Shown: positions 26,753 through 35,890 of the stretch, one piece after another | How positions within the stretch are numbered: the first letter of the stretch is position 1 | How the letters are laid out: each line of letters begins with the position of its first letter | Source: Mariprofundus sp. NF | GTDB taxonomy: Bacteria > Pseudomonadota > Zetaproteobacteria > Mariprofundales > Mariprofundaceae | DNA length: 64,000 nucleotides | Assembly (NCBI RefSeq): GCF_013387455.1 | Contig: NZ_VWNC01000002.1 | Coordinates: 412,112 to 476,111, forward strand | Reading direction: 5' to 3' | Made by a program: the position numbers and the translations under genes | Notes under the pieces: generated by a model | Database searches by the model: none | Told to the model about the DNA's origin: nothing | The model's input: only the letters and a program-made list of their open reading frames with translations

Positions 26753-28453
26753 CTAAAGCGTCGGATTGTATTTCAGCTGGCTAAGCTGACGACGAATCAA
26801 TAGTAGCTTATTCAGACTCATCGACAGCGCGTCCATATCAAGATTAAGCAGGGTTTCGGTCCACTCGGGCTTGGCAGAGAGCTCACCACAAAGCGCGATC
26901 GGAATACCCTCTTTTTTGGCTGCGGCAGCAGCAAGTTTAATAAGCTGAAGAATAGCCGGGTGGCCTGATTGATAGAGATCAGCCACCTCATCATCGGTGC
27001 GGTCCGTAGCCAGCGTGTACTGCATCAGATCGTTGGTGCCGATAGAGAAGAAATCACTCACTTTGGCCAGATCATCGGCAATCAGTGCGCTGGCTGGCAC
27101 CTCAATCATGGTACCGATTGAGACCGGCTTGGTCAGCCCCAGCTCTTCACGGCACTGCAGGGCCATCTCACGCACCCAGTTCACCTCATCGCAATTGGTA
27201 ACCATCGGAATAAGGATATGCACCTCACCCTCTTCAGCGGCGCGCAGCATAGCCCGCAACTGCGTGCGCAGAATATCGGGCCAGCGCAGCAGCAGTCGCA
27301 CACCTCTTAGCCCCATGGCCGGATTTGCGCCGCCTTCGATATTGGAGGTGAGCTGATGGTAGTGCCACGGTTTATCACCACCGACATCAAGCAGGCGCAT
27401 GGTGACCGGTTTACCAGGCATTCGCCGAACAAGAGAGACATACTGCTCAAACTGCTGCTCTTCATCGGGTATATCCGGGGTATTAAGGAAGAGGAACTCA
27501 CTGCGGTAGAGACCGATGCCATCGATACCAACCTGCTCGGCAACATCCAGCTCTTCGGGAAATTCAATATTGGCCATCAGTTTGAGCGGATGACCATCCA
27601 GACTCGTTGAAGCGATACCGGCATAGGCCTCCAGCTCCACCTGTGCCTGCCAGAATGAGTCAATGGTGACGGCATAAGCTGCCTCCTCTTCAGGCGTGGG
27701 ATTATGAATCCAGACTCCTCTTTCAGCATCAAGGATTAGCAGGTCGCCATCTTCAATGTCGTTGAGGATACCAACCGCACCCACCATGGCCGGCAGACCG
27801 ATACCTCGGGCGACAATAATATTGTGAGCATCCACCCCACCCTGCTCAATCACCACACCGGCCACACCGCGCCGCCACATCATCACCATATCGGAAACAG
27901 AGAAATCTTCACCGATATAGATAATGGTTTTGCTGATGTTTCGCGCCTCTTCAAGACTGGAGCGTATGCCTGACTGAGTGCCCTGCAGATGGCGCAGAAT
28001 CCTTTTGCCTGCATGTTCGACATCATCCTTACGGTTGCGCAGGTACTCATCTTCGATCTGCTCAAAGGTCTGCTGAATCGCATCCATCTCCTGCCTGAGT
28101 GCCCACTCGGCATTGATCTGGCTCTCGACAATTCGGTTACTGGCTCGATTCAGAAGCTCGGGATCGGCAATCAGCATGCGATGCACATCAAGCATAATTA
28201 CCATATCATTGGTGCCGGTTTTCAACAGATGGCTGCGTTCGAAATCGACCTCCGAGCGCGCCTCATCAATGGCACCGAGCAGGCGCAACACCTCTGATCG
28301 AACCTCAGAAGCTTCAATGGAGTGCTCCGGAATCGGCTGCCTGCCATGGCGAAGTTTCTGTACGTGACCGATAATGATGCCGGAGCTCGATGCTGCGGCT
28401 CTGCCCTCACGGCGAAGCTTCTGCTGCACTGCTGGCATCTCGGTAACCGGCAC
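26753..28453 (-). CDS. ptsI: PTS enzyme I (phosphoenolpyruvate-protein phosphotransferase)
   Basis: A 566-residue enzyme I, taking phosphate from PEP and passing it to HPr. The phosphohistidine region reads GGVDAHNIIVARGIGLPAMV (His about 213), where most family members have TSH before the histidine. The PEP-binding region has LYRSEFLFL, MRLLDVGGDKPW and the C-terminal LCGELSAKP with its cysteine. The start is a GTG; a downstream ATG five codons in is an alternative. It ends the rpoN-PTS cluster, 2 bases after ptsH. No sugar-specific membrane component is present, so this is probably a regulatory PTS. Confidence 0.9.
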   Translation of the reverse strand: MPVTEMPAVQQKLRREGRAAASSSGIIIGHVQKLRHGRQPIPEHSIEASEVRSEVLRLLGAIDEARSEVDFERSHLLKTGTNDMVIMLDVHRMLIADPELLNRASNRIVESQINAEWALRQEMDAIQQTFEQIEDEYLRNRKDDVEHAGKRILRHLQGTQSGIRSSLEEARNISKTIIYIGEDFSVSDMVMMWRRGVAGVVIEQGGVDAHNIIVARGIGLPAMVGAVGILNDIEDGDLLILDAERGVWIHNPTPEEEAAYAVTIDSFWQAQVELEAYAGIASTSLDGHPLKLMANIEFPEELDVAEQVGIDGIGLYRSEFLFLNTPDIPDEEQQFEQYVSLVRRMPGKPVTMRLLDVGGDKPWHYHQLTSNIEGGANPAMGLRGVRLLLRWPDILRTQLRAMLRAAEEGEVHILIPMVTNCDEVNWVREMALQCREELGLTKPVSIGTMIEVPASALIADDLAKVSDFFSIGTNDLMQYTLATDRTDDEVADLYQSGHPAILQLIKLAAAAAKKEGIPIALCGELSAKPEWTETLLNLDMDALSMSLNKLLLIRRQLSQLKYNPTL

Positions 28454-28455
28454 CC

Positions 28456-28725
28456 CTATTCACCCTCTCCAAAACGATCATTGACCAGTGCTTCGATGGC
28501 ATCCAGAGCAGCATCAGCATCCCGCCCTTCAGCGCGCAACATCAGCTCAGTGCCTCTGCAGGCAGCCAGCATCATAATGCCCATAATGCTCTTACAGTTC
28601 ACATCGATCTCATCTTTTACCAGCGTCACCTCGCATTCAAAACGACTCGCTTCAGTAGCCAGCTTGGCTGATGCACGCGCATGCAATCCCAACTTGTTTT
28701 GAATTCTGATCAGCCGCTCAGCCAT
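28456..28725 (-). CDS. ptsH: Phosphocarrier protein HPr
   Basis: An 89-residue HPr. The phosphohistidine motif is LGLHARASAKL (His about 15), and CKSIMGIMMLAA holds the regulatory serine (about 46), the site HPr kinase acts on in other bacteria. hprK is four genes upstream on the same strand, so serine phosphorylation is plausible. It carries phosphate between enzyme I and the EIIA proteins of this cluster. Confidence 0.92.
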   Translation of the reverse strand: MAERLIRIQNKLGLHARASAKLATEASRFECEVTLVKDEIDVNCKSIMGIMMLAACRGTELMLRAEGRDADAALDAIEALVNDRFGEGE

Positions 28726-28728
28726 GAC

Positions 28729-29139
28729 TTAACTCCTCACCCTTGTGCCGTGCGGAGCGATACGCATATACATCCTGCCCGCCTCTACTACCTGCTCGGC
28801 AAAAGCAGCAAGATCATGCGCTGAACTGCGCAGCGTTGCAGCCTTGACCAGCAGCGGCAGATTAAACCCTGAGACCACCTCGACTTGCCCCTTGGCAAGG
28901 GTTCCCATCGCCACATTGCATGGCGTACCACCAAACATATCTGCCAGCACCAGCACGCCATCACCAATATCGCAGGCGCGAATGCGTGTATCCAGAGCCT
29001 TGGCAAGCTCTTCAGGCGATTGCCCGGTTACCACATCAATCGCATCGATCAGCGGCTGCTCACCAACAACATACTCCAGTGCTTTAAGCATCTCAGATGC
29101 AATGCATGCATGGCCGATTAATACGATTCCGATCATCAC
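28729..29139 (-). CDS. PTS EIIA component, mannose family
   Basis: A 136-residue EIIA-Man type domain. The active histidine is in VLIGHACIASEM (about residue 10), and VLADMFGGTPCNVAMG near residue 65 is the family dimer/active-site block. EIIB, EIIC and EIID of a mannose transporter are absent, so it likely receives phosphate for regulation, as in the PTS-Ntr systems of many proteobacteria. It overlaps the rapZ end by 4 bases. Confidence 0.9.
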   Translation of the reverse strand: MMIGIVLIGHACIASEMLKALEYVVGEQPLIDAIDVVTGQSPEELAKALDTRIRACDIGDGVLVLADMFGGTPCNVAMGTLAKGQVEVVSGFNLPLLVKAATLRSSAHDLAAFAEQVVEAGRMYMRIAPHGTRVRS

Positions 29140-30014
29140 TCTTCTCCCTCTTGCCCGGCATGTCTGCGCTCGACAATAGCCAGCTCTCTATGCTGGATTA
29201 CCGGTAGTGCCATCTCTTCAGCCTTTAACCAGTCAGCCAGCCTCTCTGCCATATAGACTGAGCGATGACGGCCGCCACTACAGCCGAAAGCGATGGTGAA
29301 ATATTGTTTTCTCTCTTTCTGAATCATCGGCCAGGAAAAAGCCAGCCACTGGCAAACCCTCTCTAGCGCCTCCCCGACCTCATCACGAGCCTCCAGAAAG
29401 GCGATTACATCACTGTCGCGCCCTGTCTGCTGAGCCAATTCAGGCAGATAGTGAGGATTAGGTAAAAAACGCATATCAAACACCATATCGGCCATGGCTG
29501 GTAGTCCATGTTTGTAGCTGAATGACATCACAGTACAGCTCATGCGATGTCGTTTTGAACCCGGCTTACGCCAGAACTGCTCAGCATTGTCAGCCAGTTC
29601 ATAGGGGGTCAGGTGACTGCTATCGAGAATCAGATCAGCCATACTTCTGATCGGCAGCAGACTCTCACGCTCCTGCCTGATCGAATCCATCAGATCCACG
29701 CCCGCCGGATAGGGATGCCTGCGTTTGACGGTTGAGAAGCGGCGTTGCAACACCTCATCCTCAGCCTCAACAAACAGCAGTTGCCACTCATCCTCAGCCA
29801 GATTCTCTTCAATGGTTCTACGGATCGCCTGGGCAGTAAAACCACTGCGTGCATCCAGGCATACCGCGGCAGGGCGTTTGCGTGCCTGCATGATCATCGA
29901 CCACTCCCGCAGCATCTCCAGCGGCAGATTATCGGTGCAGAAAAAACCTGCATCTTCCAGCGCATGCAATACGGTACTTTTACCTGCTCCGGAGAGCCCG
30001 CTGATTAGAAGCAT
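29136..30014 (-). CDS. rapZ: RNase adapter protein RapZ (nucleotide-binding)
   Basis: A 292-residue protein of the RapZ/YvcJ family. The Walker A motif is ISGLSGAGKSTVLHALED at the N-terminus, and the C-terminal block GCSGGRHRSVYMAERLADWL is the family signature. In Escherichia coli RapZ controls glmS through small RNA decay; here the target is unknown. It lies between hprK and the EIIA gene in one minus-strand operon. Confidence 0.93.
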   Translation of the reverse strand: MLLISGLSGAGKSTVLHALEDAGFFCTDNLPLEMLREWSMIMQARKRPAAVCLDARSGFTAQAIRRTIEENLAEDEWQLLFVEAEDEVLQRRFSTVKRRHPYPAGVDLMDSIRQERESLLPIRSMADLILDSSHLTPYELADNAEQFWRKPGSKRHRMSCTVMSFSYKHGLPAMADMVFDMRFLPNPHYLPELAQQTGRDSDVIAFLEARDEVGEALERVCQWLAFSWPMIQKERKQYFTIAFGCSGGRHRSVYMAERLADWLKAEEMALPVIQHRELAIVERRHAGQEGEE

Positions 30015-30033
30015 TTAGGGCCTGTTAACACGA

Positions 30034-30978
30034 TCACCCTCCCTTCTGGATGCGTTCCTGAAGGGATTGTACAAAAGCTTCGCCGCTATAAATACCACGC
30101 TGTTTGAGTAGCTGGTTGCGTGTTGCCACCTCAATCAGGATGGCCAGCGAACGGCCGGTACGAATCGGAATCGGAACACGGGCAATCGGCACTTCAAGAA
30201 TTTCGATCTCACTCTCTTCACCCAGCACGCGATCCTCGGCTGCCACCTGATCCCACGGCACCAGCTCCACCACCATACTTAGGCGTTTGGCATCAGTGAT
30301 CGCAGCGGCACCATAGAGGTCACGGATATTAAGGATACCCAGACCACGAATCTCCATATGATAACGCAGTGTGTCCGGACTGCGACCGACTATAGTGGTG
30401 GGGCTTTTACGTGAAAACTCGACCATATCATCAGCAATCAGGCGATTACCACGACATATCAACTCAAGCCCGACCTCACTTTTGCCGATACCGCTGGAGC
30501 CGGTAATCAGCACACCAAGTCCAAAGACATCCATATAGACGCCATGCTGATAGACCACTGGCGCCAGCCGATGCGAGAGGAAAAGCATCATATTGGTCAT
30601 AAAGGTTGAGCTGGGAAATTCTGATAGCAGCAGCGGCGTATCGGTACGTCTGGCCGCCTCAAGAATGATTGCAGGAGGTTGCTGATTACGCGTAATCACT
30701 ACACCGGCAAGGCGTAGTTCAAACACAGCATCGACAACACGCTTCTGCTCCTCAGGTGAACGGGTAGCAAGGTAGTTCAACTCGGTTTTTCCGATCACCT
30801 GCAGACGGTAATCGCTCAGGTTTTCAATAAATCCGGCAAAAGCCAGTGAAGGCTTCTGCATGCGCGGGTGATCAATGTAACGGTCCAGACCGGCTTCGCC
30901 GGCTACCAGATGCATTTTTGCAGCATCACCCTGTGCGGCCAGCAGCTCACGAATCGTGATACGGCGGGCCTGAATCAT
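30034..30978 (-). CDS. hprK: HPr kinase/phosphorylase
   Basis: A 314-residue HprK. The N-terminal domain (1-130) is followed by the P-loop GSSGIGKSEVGLELICRGN (about 155-173) and RLIADDMVEF. EIRGLGILNIRDLYGAAAI near residue 205 is the family signature. It phosphorylates the regulatory serine of HPr and reverses the reaction. It abuts ptsN (one-base overlap). HprK in a Gram-negative rpoN cluster suggests the PTS here is a regulatory relay. Confidence 0.94.
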   Translation of the reverse strand: MIQARRITIRELLAAQGDAAKMHLVAGEAGLDRYIDHPRMQKPSLAFAGFIENLSDYRLQVIGKTELNYLATRSPEEQKRVVDAVFELRLAGVVITRNQQPPAIILEAARRTDTPLLLSEFPSSTFMTNMMLFLSHRLAPVVYQHGVYMDVFGLGVLITGSSGIGKSEVGLELICRGNRLIADDMVEFSRKSPTTIVGRSPDTLRYHMEIRGLGILNIRDLYGAAAITDAKRLSMVVELVPWDQVAAEDRVLGEESEIEILEVPIARVPIPIRTGRSLAILIEVATRNQLLKQRGIYSGEAFVQSLQERIQKGG

Positions 30979-31424
30979 CAGGCCAGCCTCACCCGATCAG
31001 CAAACAGTGCTGCAATTGCTTCACTGCTATCAGCCTGCATCACCTGATCCCTGATACTCTCCTGCTGCAGTGTCCTGGCCAGCTGGGCCAGCAGTTCAAG
31101 ATGTTGTCGATCATCCGAATCGGGAACCAGCAACATCACGGCGATATAGACCGGTTCGCCATCAATGGAGTCGAAATCGACCCCCTGTGGATGCCTTGCC
31201 AGTGCCAACACAGGCATAGGAAGGTCTGGCATACGCCCATGTGGAATGGCAACACCATGGCCGATGCCGGTGCTGCCAAGGTGCTCACGGGCCATGACGA
31301 CCTCCATCACCCGATCCGGGTCGATGGAGGTCAACAGGTTAGCCATCTCGGTGATCAGCCCCCGTTTACTTAAGGCAGCTGAGTCGAGCAGCACATGCTC
31401 GGGCGTTAAAAGGTCCACGCTCAA
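30978..31424 (-). CDS. ptsN: PTS IIA-Ntr regulatory protein
   Basis: A 148-residue EIIA of the nitrogen PTS. The active site reads GHGVAIPHGRMPDLP (His about 62), followed by the fold-typical PVYIAVMLLVPDSDDRQHLELLA. It accepts phosphate from HPr and acts by protein contacts. Its place right after hpf and rpoN is the standard rpoN cluster order, and it overlaps hprK by one base. Confidence 0.93.
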   Translation of the reverse strand: MSVDLLTPEHVLLDSAALSKRGLITEMANLLTSIDPDRVMEVVMAREHLGSTGIGHGVAIPHGRMPDLPMPVLALARHPQGVDFDSIDGEPVYIAVMLLVPDSDDRQHLELLAQLARTLQQESIRDQVMQADSSEAIAALFADRVRLA

Positions 31425-31436
31425 AACATCCTGAAA

Positions 31437-31994
31437 TTAAGCGGCTTCAGGTTCGATCCAGCTCAATGCACCGTCAGCACGACGGTAAACTGCATTCAGT
31501 TGCTCGGTCTGACCATTGGTGAAGAAAATCAGATCGCGACTGCCAAGCTCCAGCTGCATCACAGCTTCATCGACACTCATCGGCTTGGCGTCAATCTGCT
31601 CATGACGCAAAGTTTCAGGCTGATGATCTTCAGTCAGTTCATCCTTGTCGACGGCCATATCAAGAACCTTATGAGAGACCTTGATTTCGCGACCAGCCGC
31701 ATCACCGCGATGGCGGCGAAGTTTTGCACGATAACGTTTGAGCTGACGATTCAGCTTATCAACAACGCCGTCAATCGATGCATACATATCCTCCGTCTCG
31801 TGACTGCCGTGGATATTAATACCACTGGCCTGCATGCTGACTTCACAACGCTGGCGAAATTTCTCAACCGACAAAACAACATGAACATCTACGACATGGT
31901 CGAAAGAGTGTTTCAGATGCTGCAGTTTGTCGTCCACATACGCCTTAAGCGGATCCGTGAGTTCTACATGACGTCCGGTAATGGATACTTGCAT
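31437..31994 (-). CDS. hpf: Ribosome hibernation promoting factor, long form
   Basis: A 185-residue protein with the N-terminal HPF/RaiA domain (MQVSITGRHVELTDPLKAYV) and a C-terminal extension with LGSRDLIFFTNGQTEQLNAVYRR, the dimerising tail of long HPF. It inactivates ribosomes as 100S dimers in resting cells. ATG 31994 is used because GGAGGTAACAACT precedes it; the frame runs five codons further upstream. It lies 145 bases after rpoN and 12 bases before ptsN. Confidence 0.92.
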   Translation of the reverse strand: MQVSITGRHVELTDPLKAYVDDKLQHLKHSFDHVVDVHVVLSVEKFRQRCEVSMQASGINIHGSHETEDMYASIDGVVDKLNRQLKRYRAKLRRHRGDAAGREIKVSHKVLDMAVDKDELTEDHQPETLRHEQIDAKPMSVDEAVMQLELGSRDLIFFTNGQTEQLNAVYRRADGALSWIEPEAA

Positions 31995-32139
31995 AGTTGT
32001 TACCTCCACATTGGATTGAATATAGTAGAAAACCCTTCCATGGACTCTCTACTTTTGGGCGCGCGCCTGCTGCCTCGCTCCCGATTGCTTGATGAACTGA
32101 TCTTCAGATCATCAGTCGGCCGGTTGTGTTACACCGGCC

Positions 32140-33534
32140 TTAACGTGATTTTGCGACACGCCTGCGCTGGCTGCTCGGAGGCAGCCCTAACTGTTCCCGG
32201 TACTTGGCCACCGTACGGCGGGCAATTTCGATCCCCTCGGCCTGCAGGCGATCTGCAATCGCCTGATCCGAGATCGGTCTTCCGACCGGTTCTGAGTCGA
32301 TCAGCGCTTTCACACGCTGCTGCACACGATAGACAGAGATAGTACCACCACCACGTGTCGGCAGACCAGCAGAGAAAAAGCGGCGCAGTTCAATCATGCC
32401 GATCGGTGTATCTGCAAATTTGCCGTTGGTAACACGTGAAATGGTTGATTCATGCAGGCCAACCTCTTCAGCTACATCCTGTAGTGTCAGTGGCTTCAGC
32501 CCCAATACGCCATACTCAAGAAAGGCACGCTGACGCTGGGCCAGACAGAGTGCGACCTTCATCAGTGTCTCACTACGCTGATCCAGTGCATGCAGAAGCC
32601 ATTTGGCCTCCTTCATCGCCTGACTCATAAAATCTTTATCTTTGCCTTTCCACTCATGCGTCTGCCACTGCTCATTGAGGCGAATACCGCGCCAGCCCGA
32701 TGCCGGAACCTCCACCTCAATCTCATTGCCGCTGGTGCGGCGGAAAATGATTTCCGGGCGGATATAGAAGTTGTTATCACCATGCATGCCGTGGCCGGGA
32801 AAGGGGTCAAGGCGACGCATACGGGCACGTGCCTGAGCGACCATCTCCTCTGTGCACTCCGCTTTTTTCGCCAGATCGGCATCGGAGCCAAACAACTCCA
32901 GTGGAAAATGGAGCAGCAGCCGCTGCACCCAGAGATCAATCTCAGATTCGCCATCCAGTTGCATCAACAGACATTCAGTCAGATCCCTCGCACCCAAACC
33001 GGCCGGTTCAAGCTGCTGAATCACCTGTGTCAGTACGGTTTCAACCATCTCACTATCAACGGTCATCTGCTCAGCCATTTCAGCTGCAAATTCCTTCGGA
33101 TCGTTGCGGAAATAACCATCATCATCAAGGGAGTCGATCATGGCATGGGCCAGTTCGCGCTCAATGTCATTCATCGGCTGCCGATCCACCTGCTCATGCA
33201 GTGAATCGCCCAGATTCTGCTCGCCCTGCCAGAGCTGCTCACGATCAGGCATGCTGTCACGGCTGGAGGAGGAGTAGAGCGTCTCCCAACGGTTGTCACC
33301 CTGCTCTTTCCACTGCTCACGCTCATCCATCTCAATAGCGCGCTGCTCCTGAGCCCCTGATTCAGGCGGGGTGAATGAACCCTGATCCATATCCAGCATC
33401 GGATTACACTCAATGGACTCCTCGAGATAATTCTCCAGTTCCATTGAGTTCATTGCCAGAACCTTGAGGCTCTGGGTCAGTTGTGGGGTCAGTGCCAGAC
33501 GCTGACCGAGTTTATGGGTAAGTTTAGTTTCCAT
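32140..33534 (-). CDS. rpoN: RNA polymerase sigma-54 factor
   Basis: A 464-residue sigma-54. Region I with the glutamine-rich TPQLTQSLKVLAMNSMELEN is at the N-terminus; an acidic region II follows. The core-binding domain has LEPAGLGARDLTECLLMQL, the HTH region has TLQDVAEEVGLHESTISRV, and the RpoN box reads ARRTVAKYREQLGLP near the end. It serves NtrC at 19880-21280. It heads an eight-gene minus-strand cluster to ptsI. Confidence 0.95.
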   Translation of the reverse strand: METKLTHKLGQRLALTPQLTQSLKVLAMNSMELENYLEESIECNPMLDMDQGSFTPPESGAQEQRAIEMDEREQWKEQGDNRWETLYSSSSRDSMPDREQLWQGEQNLGDSLHEQVDRQPMNDIERELAHAMIDSLDDDGYFRNDPKEFAAEMAEQMTVDSEMVETVLTQVIQQLEPAGLGARDLTECLLMQLDGESEIDLWVQRLLLHFPLELFGSDADLAKKAECTEEMVAQARARMRRLDPFPGHGMHGDNNFYIRPEIIFRRTSGNEIEVEVPASGWRGIRLNEQWQTHEWKGKDKDFMSQAMKEAKWLLHALDQRSETLMKVALCLAQRQRAFLEYGVLGLKPLTLQDVAEEVGLHESTISRVTNGKFADTPIGMIELRRFFSAGLPTRGGGTISVYRVQQRVKALIDSEPVGRPISDQAIADRLQAEGIEIARRTVAKYREQLGLPPSSQRRRVAKSR

Positions 33535-33659
33535 CAGTTATTAAAAAGCGCCCACTTCTGTCATTTGCTTGGCGTTCAGGTTGTAGAGTTGCTGCTGCGG
33601 AGAGGTTCCGCTTGGAGAGTCGCTTTGGAAATAGAAATAGAGTACCATCAACATCCTTG

Positions 33660-33687
33660 TTATAACCCAAATCGCACAAAACCACAA
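33660..33687 (-). promoter_or_regulatory. Possible promoter of the rpoN cluster
   Basis: On the minus strand, TTGTGG (33682-33687) and TTATAA (33660-33665) are 16 bases apart, upstream of rpoN. The -10 match is good and the -35 is weak. No gene is seen in 33535-33722. Confidence 0.35.
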
Positions 33688-33722
33688 GTCAAAATAGTTG
33701 GTTGGAAGCTTGTTCGGAGAGC

Positions 33723-34049
33723 TTACGCTTCTTTTTTCAGCGGCGCCAGCAGTTCAGCCAGCTCACCATTCTCCTGCATTTCAGAGACAATATCGCATCC
33801 GCCAATGAATTCACCTTTGATGTAAAGCTGTGGAATTGTTGGCCAATCAGAGTAATCCTTGATGCCCTGACGAATCTCTTCGCTCAGCAGCACATTGACC
33901 GCAGCAAAGGGGATCTCATAACTGGAGATGATGCCGCCCACGCGCTGAGAGAAACCGCACTGTGGGAAATCCGGAGTGCCCTTCATAAACAGAACGATAT
34001 CGTTTCCTTTAACCACCTGATCAATCTGATCTAATACTGTTTCGCTCAT
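33723..34049 (-). CDS. grxD: Monothiol glutaredoxin (Grx4/GrxD family)
   Basis: A 108-residue monothiol glutaredoxin with the CGFS active site in FPQCGFSQRV (about residue 31), plus WPTIPQLYIKGEFIGGCDIV, the glutathione-binding block. These proteins carry iron-sulfur clusters, usually with a BolA partner. The BolA-family gene is 2 bases upstream on the same strand, supporting that pairing here. Confidence 0.94.
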   Translation of the reverse strand: MSETVLDQIDQVVKGNDIVLFMKGTPDFPQCGFSQRVGGIISSYEIPFAAVNVLLSEEIRQGIKDYSDWPTIPQLYIKGEFIGGCDIVSEMQENGELAELLAPLKKEA

Positions 34050-34051
34050 GT

Positions 34052-34285
34052 CTACTCCTTGGGAACCGAGGTTTTCAACGCCAATGCGTGAATCGCCTCT
34101 CTCATATGATCACCCAGCGCGGCATAAACCATCTTATGCTGAGCGATGCGTGATTTGCCTGCAAATGCTGCCGAGACAACCTCCATCTCGAAGTGGTCAT
34201 CGCCGGAATAGAGGCGTACATCCACGATTGCATCGGGAAGCCCCTGTTTAACCATCACTGCAATCTCTTCGGGTGTCGGTGTCAT
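34052..34285 (-). CDS. BolA-family protein
   Basis: A 77-residue BolA-like protein. DDHFEMEVVSAAFAGKSRIA and QHKMVYAALGDHM contain the conserved histidines and the FxGxSRxxxHxxVY-type motif of the family. It is expected to form a cluster-binding complex with the CGFS glutaredoxin encoded next to it. ATG 34285 is chosen because the longer frame runs into the neighbouring tRNA gene. Confidence 0.9.
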   Translation of the reverse strand: MTPTPEEIAVMVKQGLPDAIVDVRLYSGDDHFEMEVVSAAFAGKSRIAQHKMVYAALGDHMREAIHALALKTSVPKE

Positions 34286-34318
34286 AAACGTCCTGTCTCT
34301 TGTTATTGTTTCTAGAAA

Positions 34319-34395
34319 TGGTGGGCTCACCAGGACTCGAACCTGGAACCAACCGGTTATGAGCCGGTAGCGCTAACCAATTGCGCCATGAGCCC
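34319..34395 (-). tRNA. tRNA with CAT anticodon (Met or lysidine-type Ile2)
   Basis: A full 77-base cloverleaf with encoded CCA: acceptor GGGCTCA/TGAGCCC, D-arm GCGC-AATTGGTTA-GCGC, anticodon arm ACCGG-CTCATAA-CCGGT and T-arm CCAGG-TTCGAGT-CCTGG. The anticodon CAT fits elongator methionine or the isoleucine tRNA that TilS modifies, and I cannot separate these by eye. Confidence 0.95.
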
Positions 34396-34536
34396 GTCGT
34401 TTTCACGGCAGGCGGGCAGACTAGGGCCAATAATCCCGGACTGCAATCCCAAGCGGCGTGTGGAATTAGTCACCAGCAATGGTAATATCATCAACATTTG
34501 TGGCAAGGTAATCGCCGAGCGCGTACAGTTGCCGCC

Positions 34537-35853
34537 ATGAAACAGACCCTTGTCATCAAACCGACCCTATTTACCGAACTCCACCTCCCTGAAACGCTAC
34601 TCAAAGGCATTGAGGAACTTGGCTTTACGGAGATGACAGATGTTCAGCAAATCGCCCTGCCGATAACGCTGGCAGGCAAGGATGTCGCCGGACAGGGACG
34701 CACAGGCACGGGCAAAACAGCCACCTTCCTGATCACCGCCATCAATCGTCTGCTCACCACTGAGCCCAAACAGGGGCGCAACAAGCAGCATCCACGCGCA
34801 CTGATCATCGCGCCAACACGTGAACTGGCCGTTCAGATCTCCGATGATGCTGCCAAACTGGCAAAACATACCGGCCTGAAATTGCACACGGTCTACGGCG
34901 GTGTTGATTATGAGAAGCAGCGCCTTGGTTTTGATAAAGGAGTCGACATCCTGATCGGCACACCGGGTCGTCTGATTGATTACCTGAAGAAGCGGGTCTA
35001 TTCGCTCTCCAAAGCTGATATGCTGATTATCGATGAGGCCGACCGCATGTTCGATCTCGGTTTTATTAATGATCTGCGTTTTATGCTGCATCGCCTGCCC
35101 AAATATGATCAGCGCCAGTCGCTGATGTTCTCGGCCACCCTCTCTCACCGCGTACTGGAAATGGCCTACGAGCACATGAACGAGCCTGAGAAGCTGCGCG
35201 CCGAAGAGGGCGACCTGACTGCCTCCGGCATCACTGAATCGATGTACCACACCAGTATGGATGACAAGTTCCCGTTACTGGTTCACCTGCTGCGCGAAGC
35301 CGACGTCAAACGCGGCATGATCTTCATCAACCAGAAGCGCACCGGTGAAAAAGTGGCGCGCAATCTGGCTCGCTACGGTTTTTCCGTCGGCATCCTCTCC
35401 GGCGATGTGCGTCAGCAGAAACGCACGCGCATCCTCGAAGACTTCACCAACGGTAAGCTACAGCTGCTGGTCGCCACCGATGTTGCCAGTCGCGGCCTGC
35501 ATATCGATGGCGTATCCCACGTATTCAATTATGATCTTCCGGAAGATGCAGAGAACTATGTCCACCGTATTGGCCGCACCGCCCGTGCCGGCGCAAAAGG
35601 CACGGCCATCTCTTTCTCATGCGAGCGTTTCTGTTTTGGCCTGCCCGATATCGAGACCTACATCAGCCGCCAGGTTCCGATCTGTCATATCGAGCACGAC
35701 ATGCTGCAGATCGGCAAGCCGACCAGCCCGAAGGCTACAGCTGAAGGACTGAAAGCTGAGGATAAGGCTGAGCAACATGATCGTCCGAAACCGGGAGGAC
35801 GCCCCGGTGGCAACCGTAACAGTCGCGGTGGTGGCGGACGCCCACGCCGCTAA
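34537..35853 (+). CDS. rhlB: DEAD-box RNA helicase, RhlB-like
   Basis: A 438-residue DEAD-box helicase. The motifs appear in order: Q motif (TEMTDVQQIALP), GRTGTGKTATF (I), PTRELAVQ (Ia), GTPGRLIDYL, DEADRMFDLGF (II), SATL (III), then ATDVASRGLHIDGVSHVFNYD and YVHRIGRTARAG (VI). The SFSCERFCFGLPDIETYI block after motif VI resembles RhlB, which works with the RNA degradosome in gammaproteobacteria. The tail (about 405-438) is Gly/Arg/Pro-rich. ATG 34537 is chosen over 34498; no strong ribosome site is seen. Confidence 0.88.
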   Translation: MKQTLVIKPTLFTELHLPETLLKGIEELGFTEMTDVQQIALPITLAGKDVAGQGRTGTGKTATFLITAINRLLTTEPKQGRNKQHPRALIIAPTRELAVQISDDAAKLAKHTGLKLHTVYGGVDYEKQRLGFDKGVDILIGTPGRLIDYLKKRVYSLSKADMLIIDEADRMFDLGFINDLRFMLHRLPKYDQRQSLMFSATLSHRVLEMAYEHMNEPEKLRAEEGDLTASGITESMYHTSMDDKFPLLVHLLREADVKRGMIFINQKRTGEKVARNLARYGFSVGILSGDVRQQKRTRILEDFTNGKLQLLVATDVASRGLHIDGVSHVFNYDLPEDAENYVHRIGRTARAGAKGTAISFSCERFCFGLPDIETYISRQVPICHIEHDMLQIGKPTSPKATAEGLKAEDKAEQHDRPKPGGRPGGNRNSRGGGGRPRR

Positions 35854-35890
35854 ACCCGGTTGTTCAGTCGGCTCAGAAAATCAGCACCTG

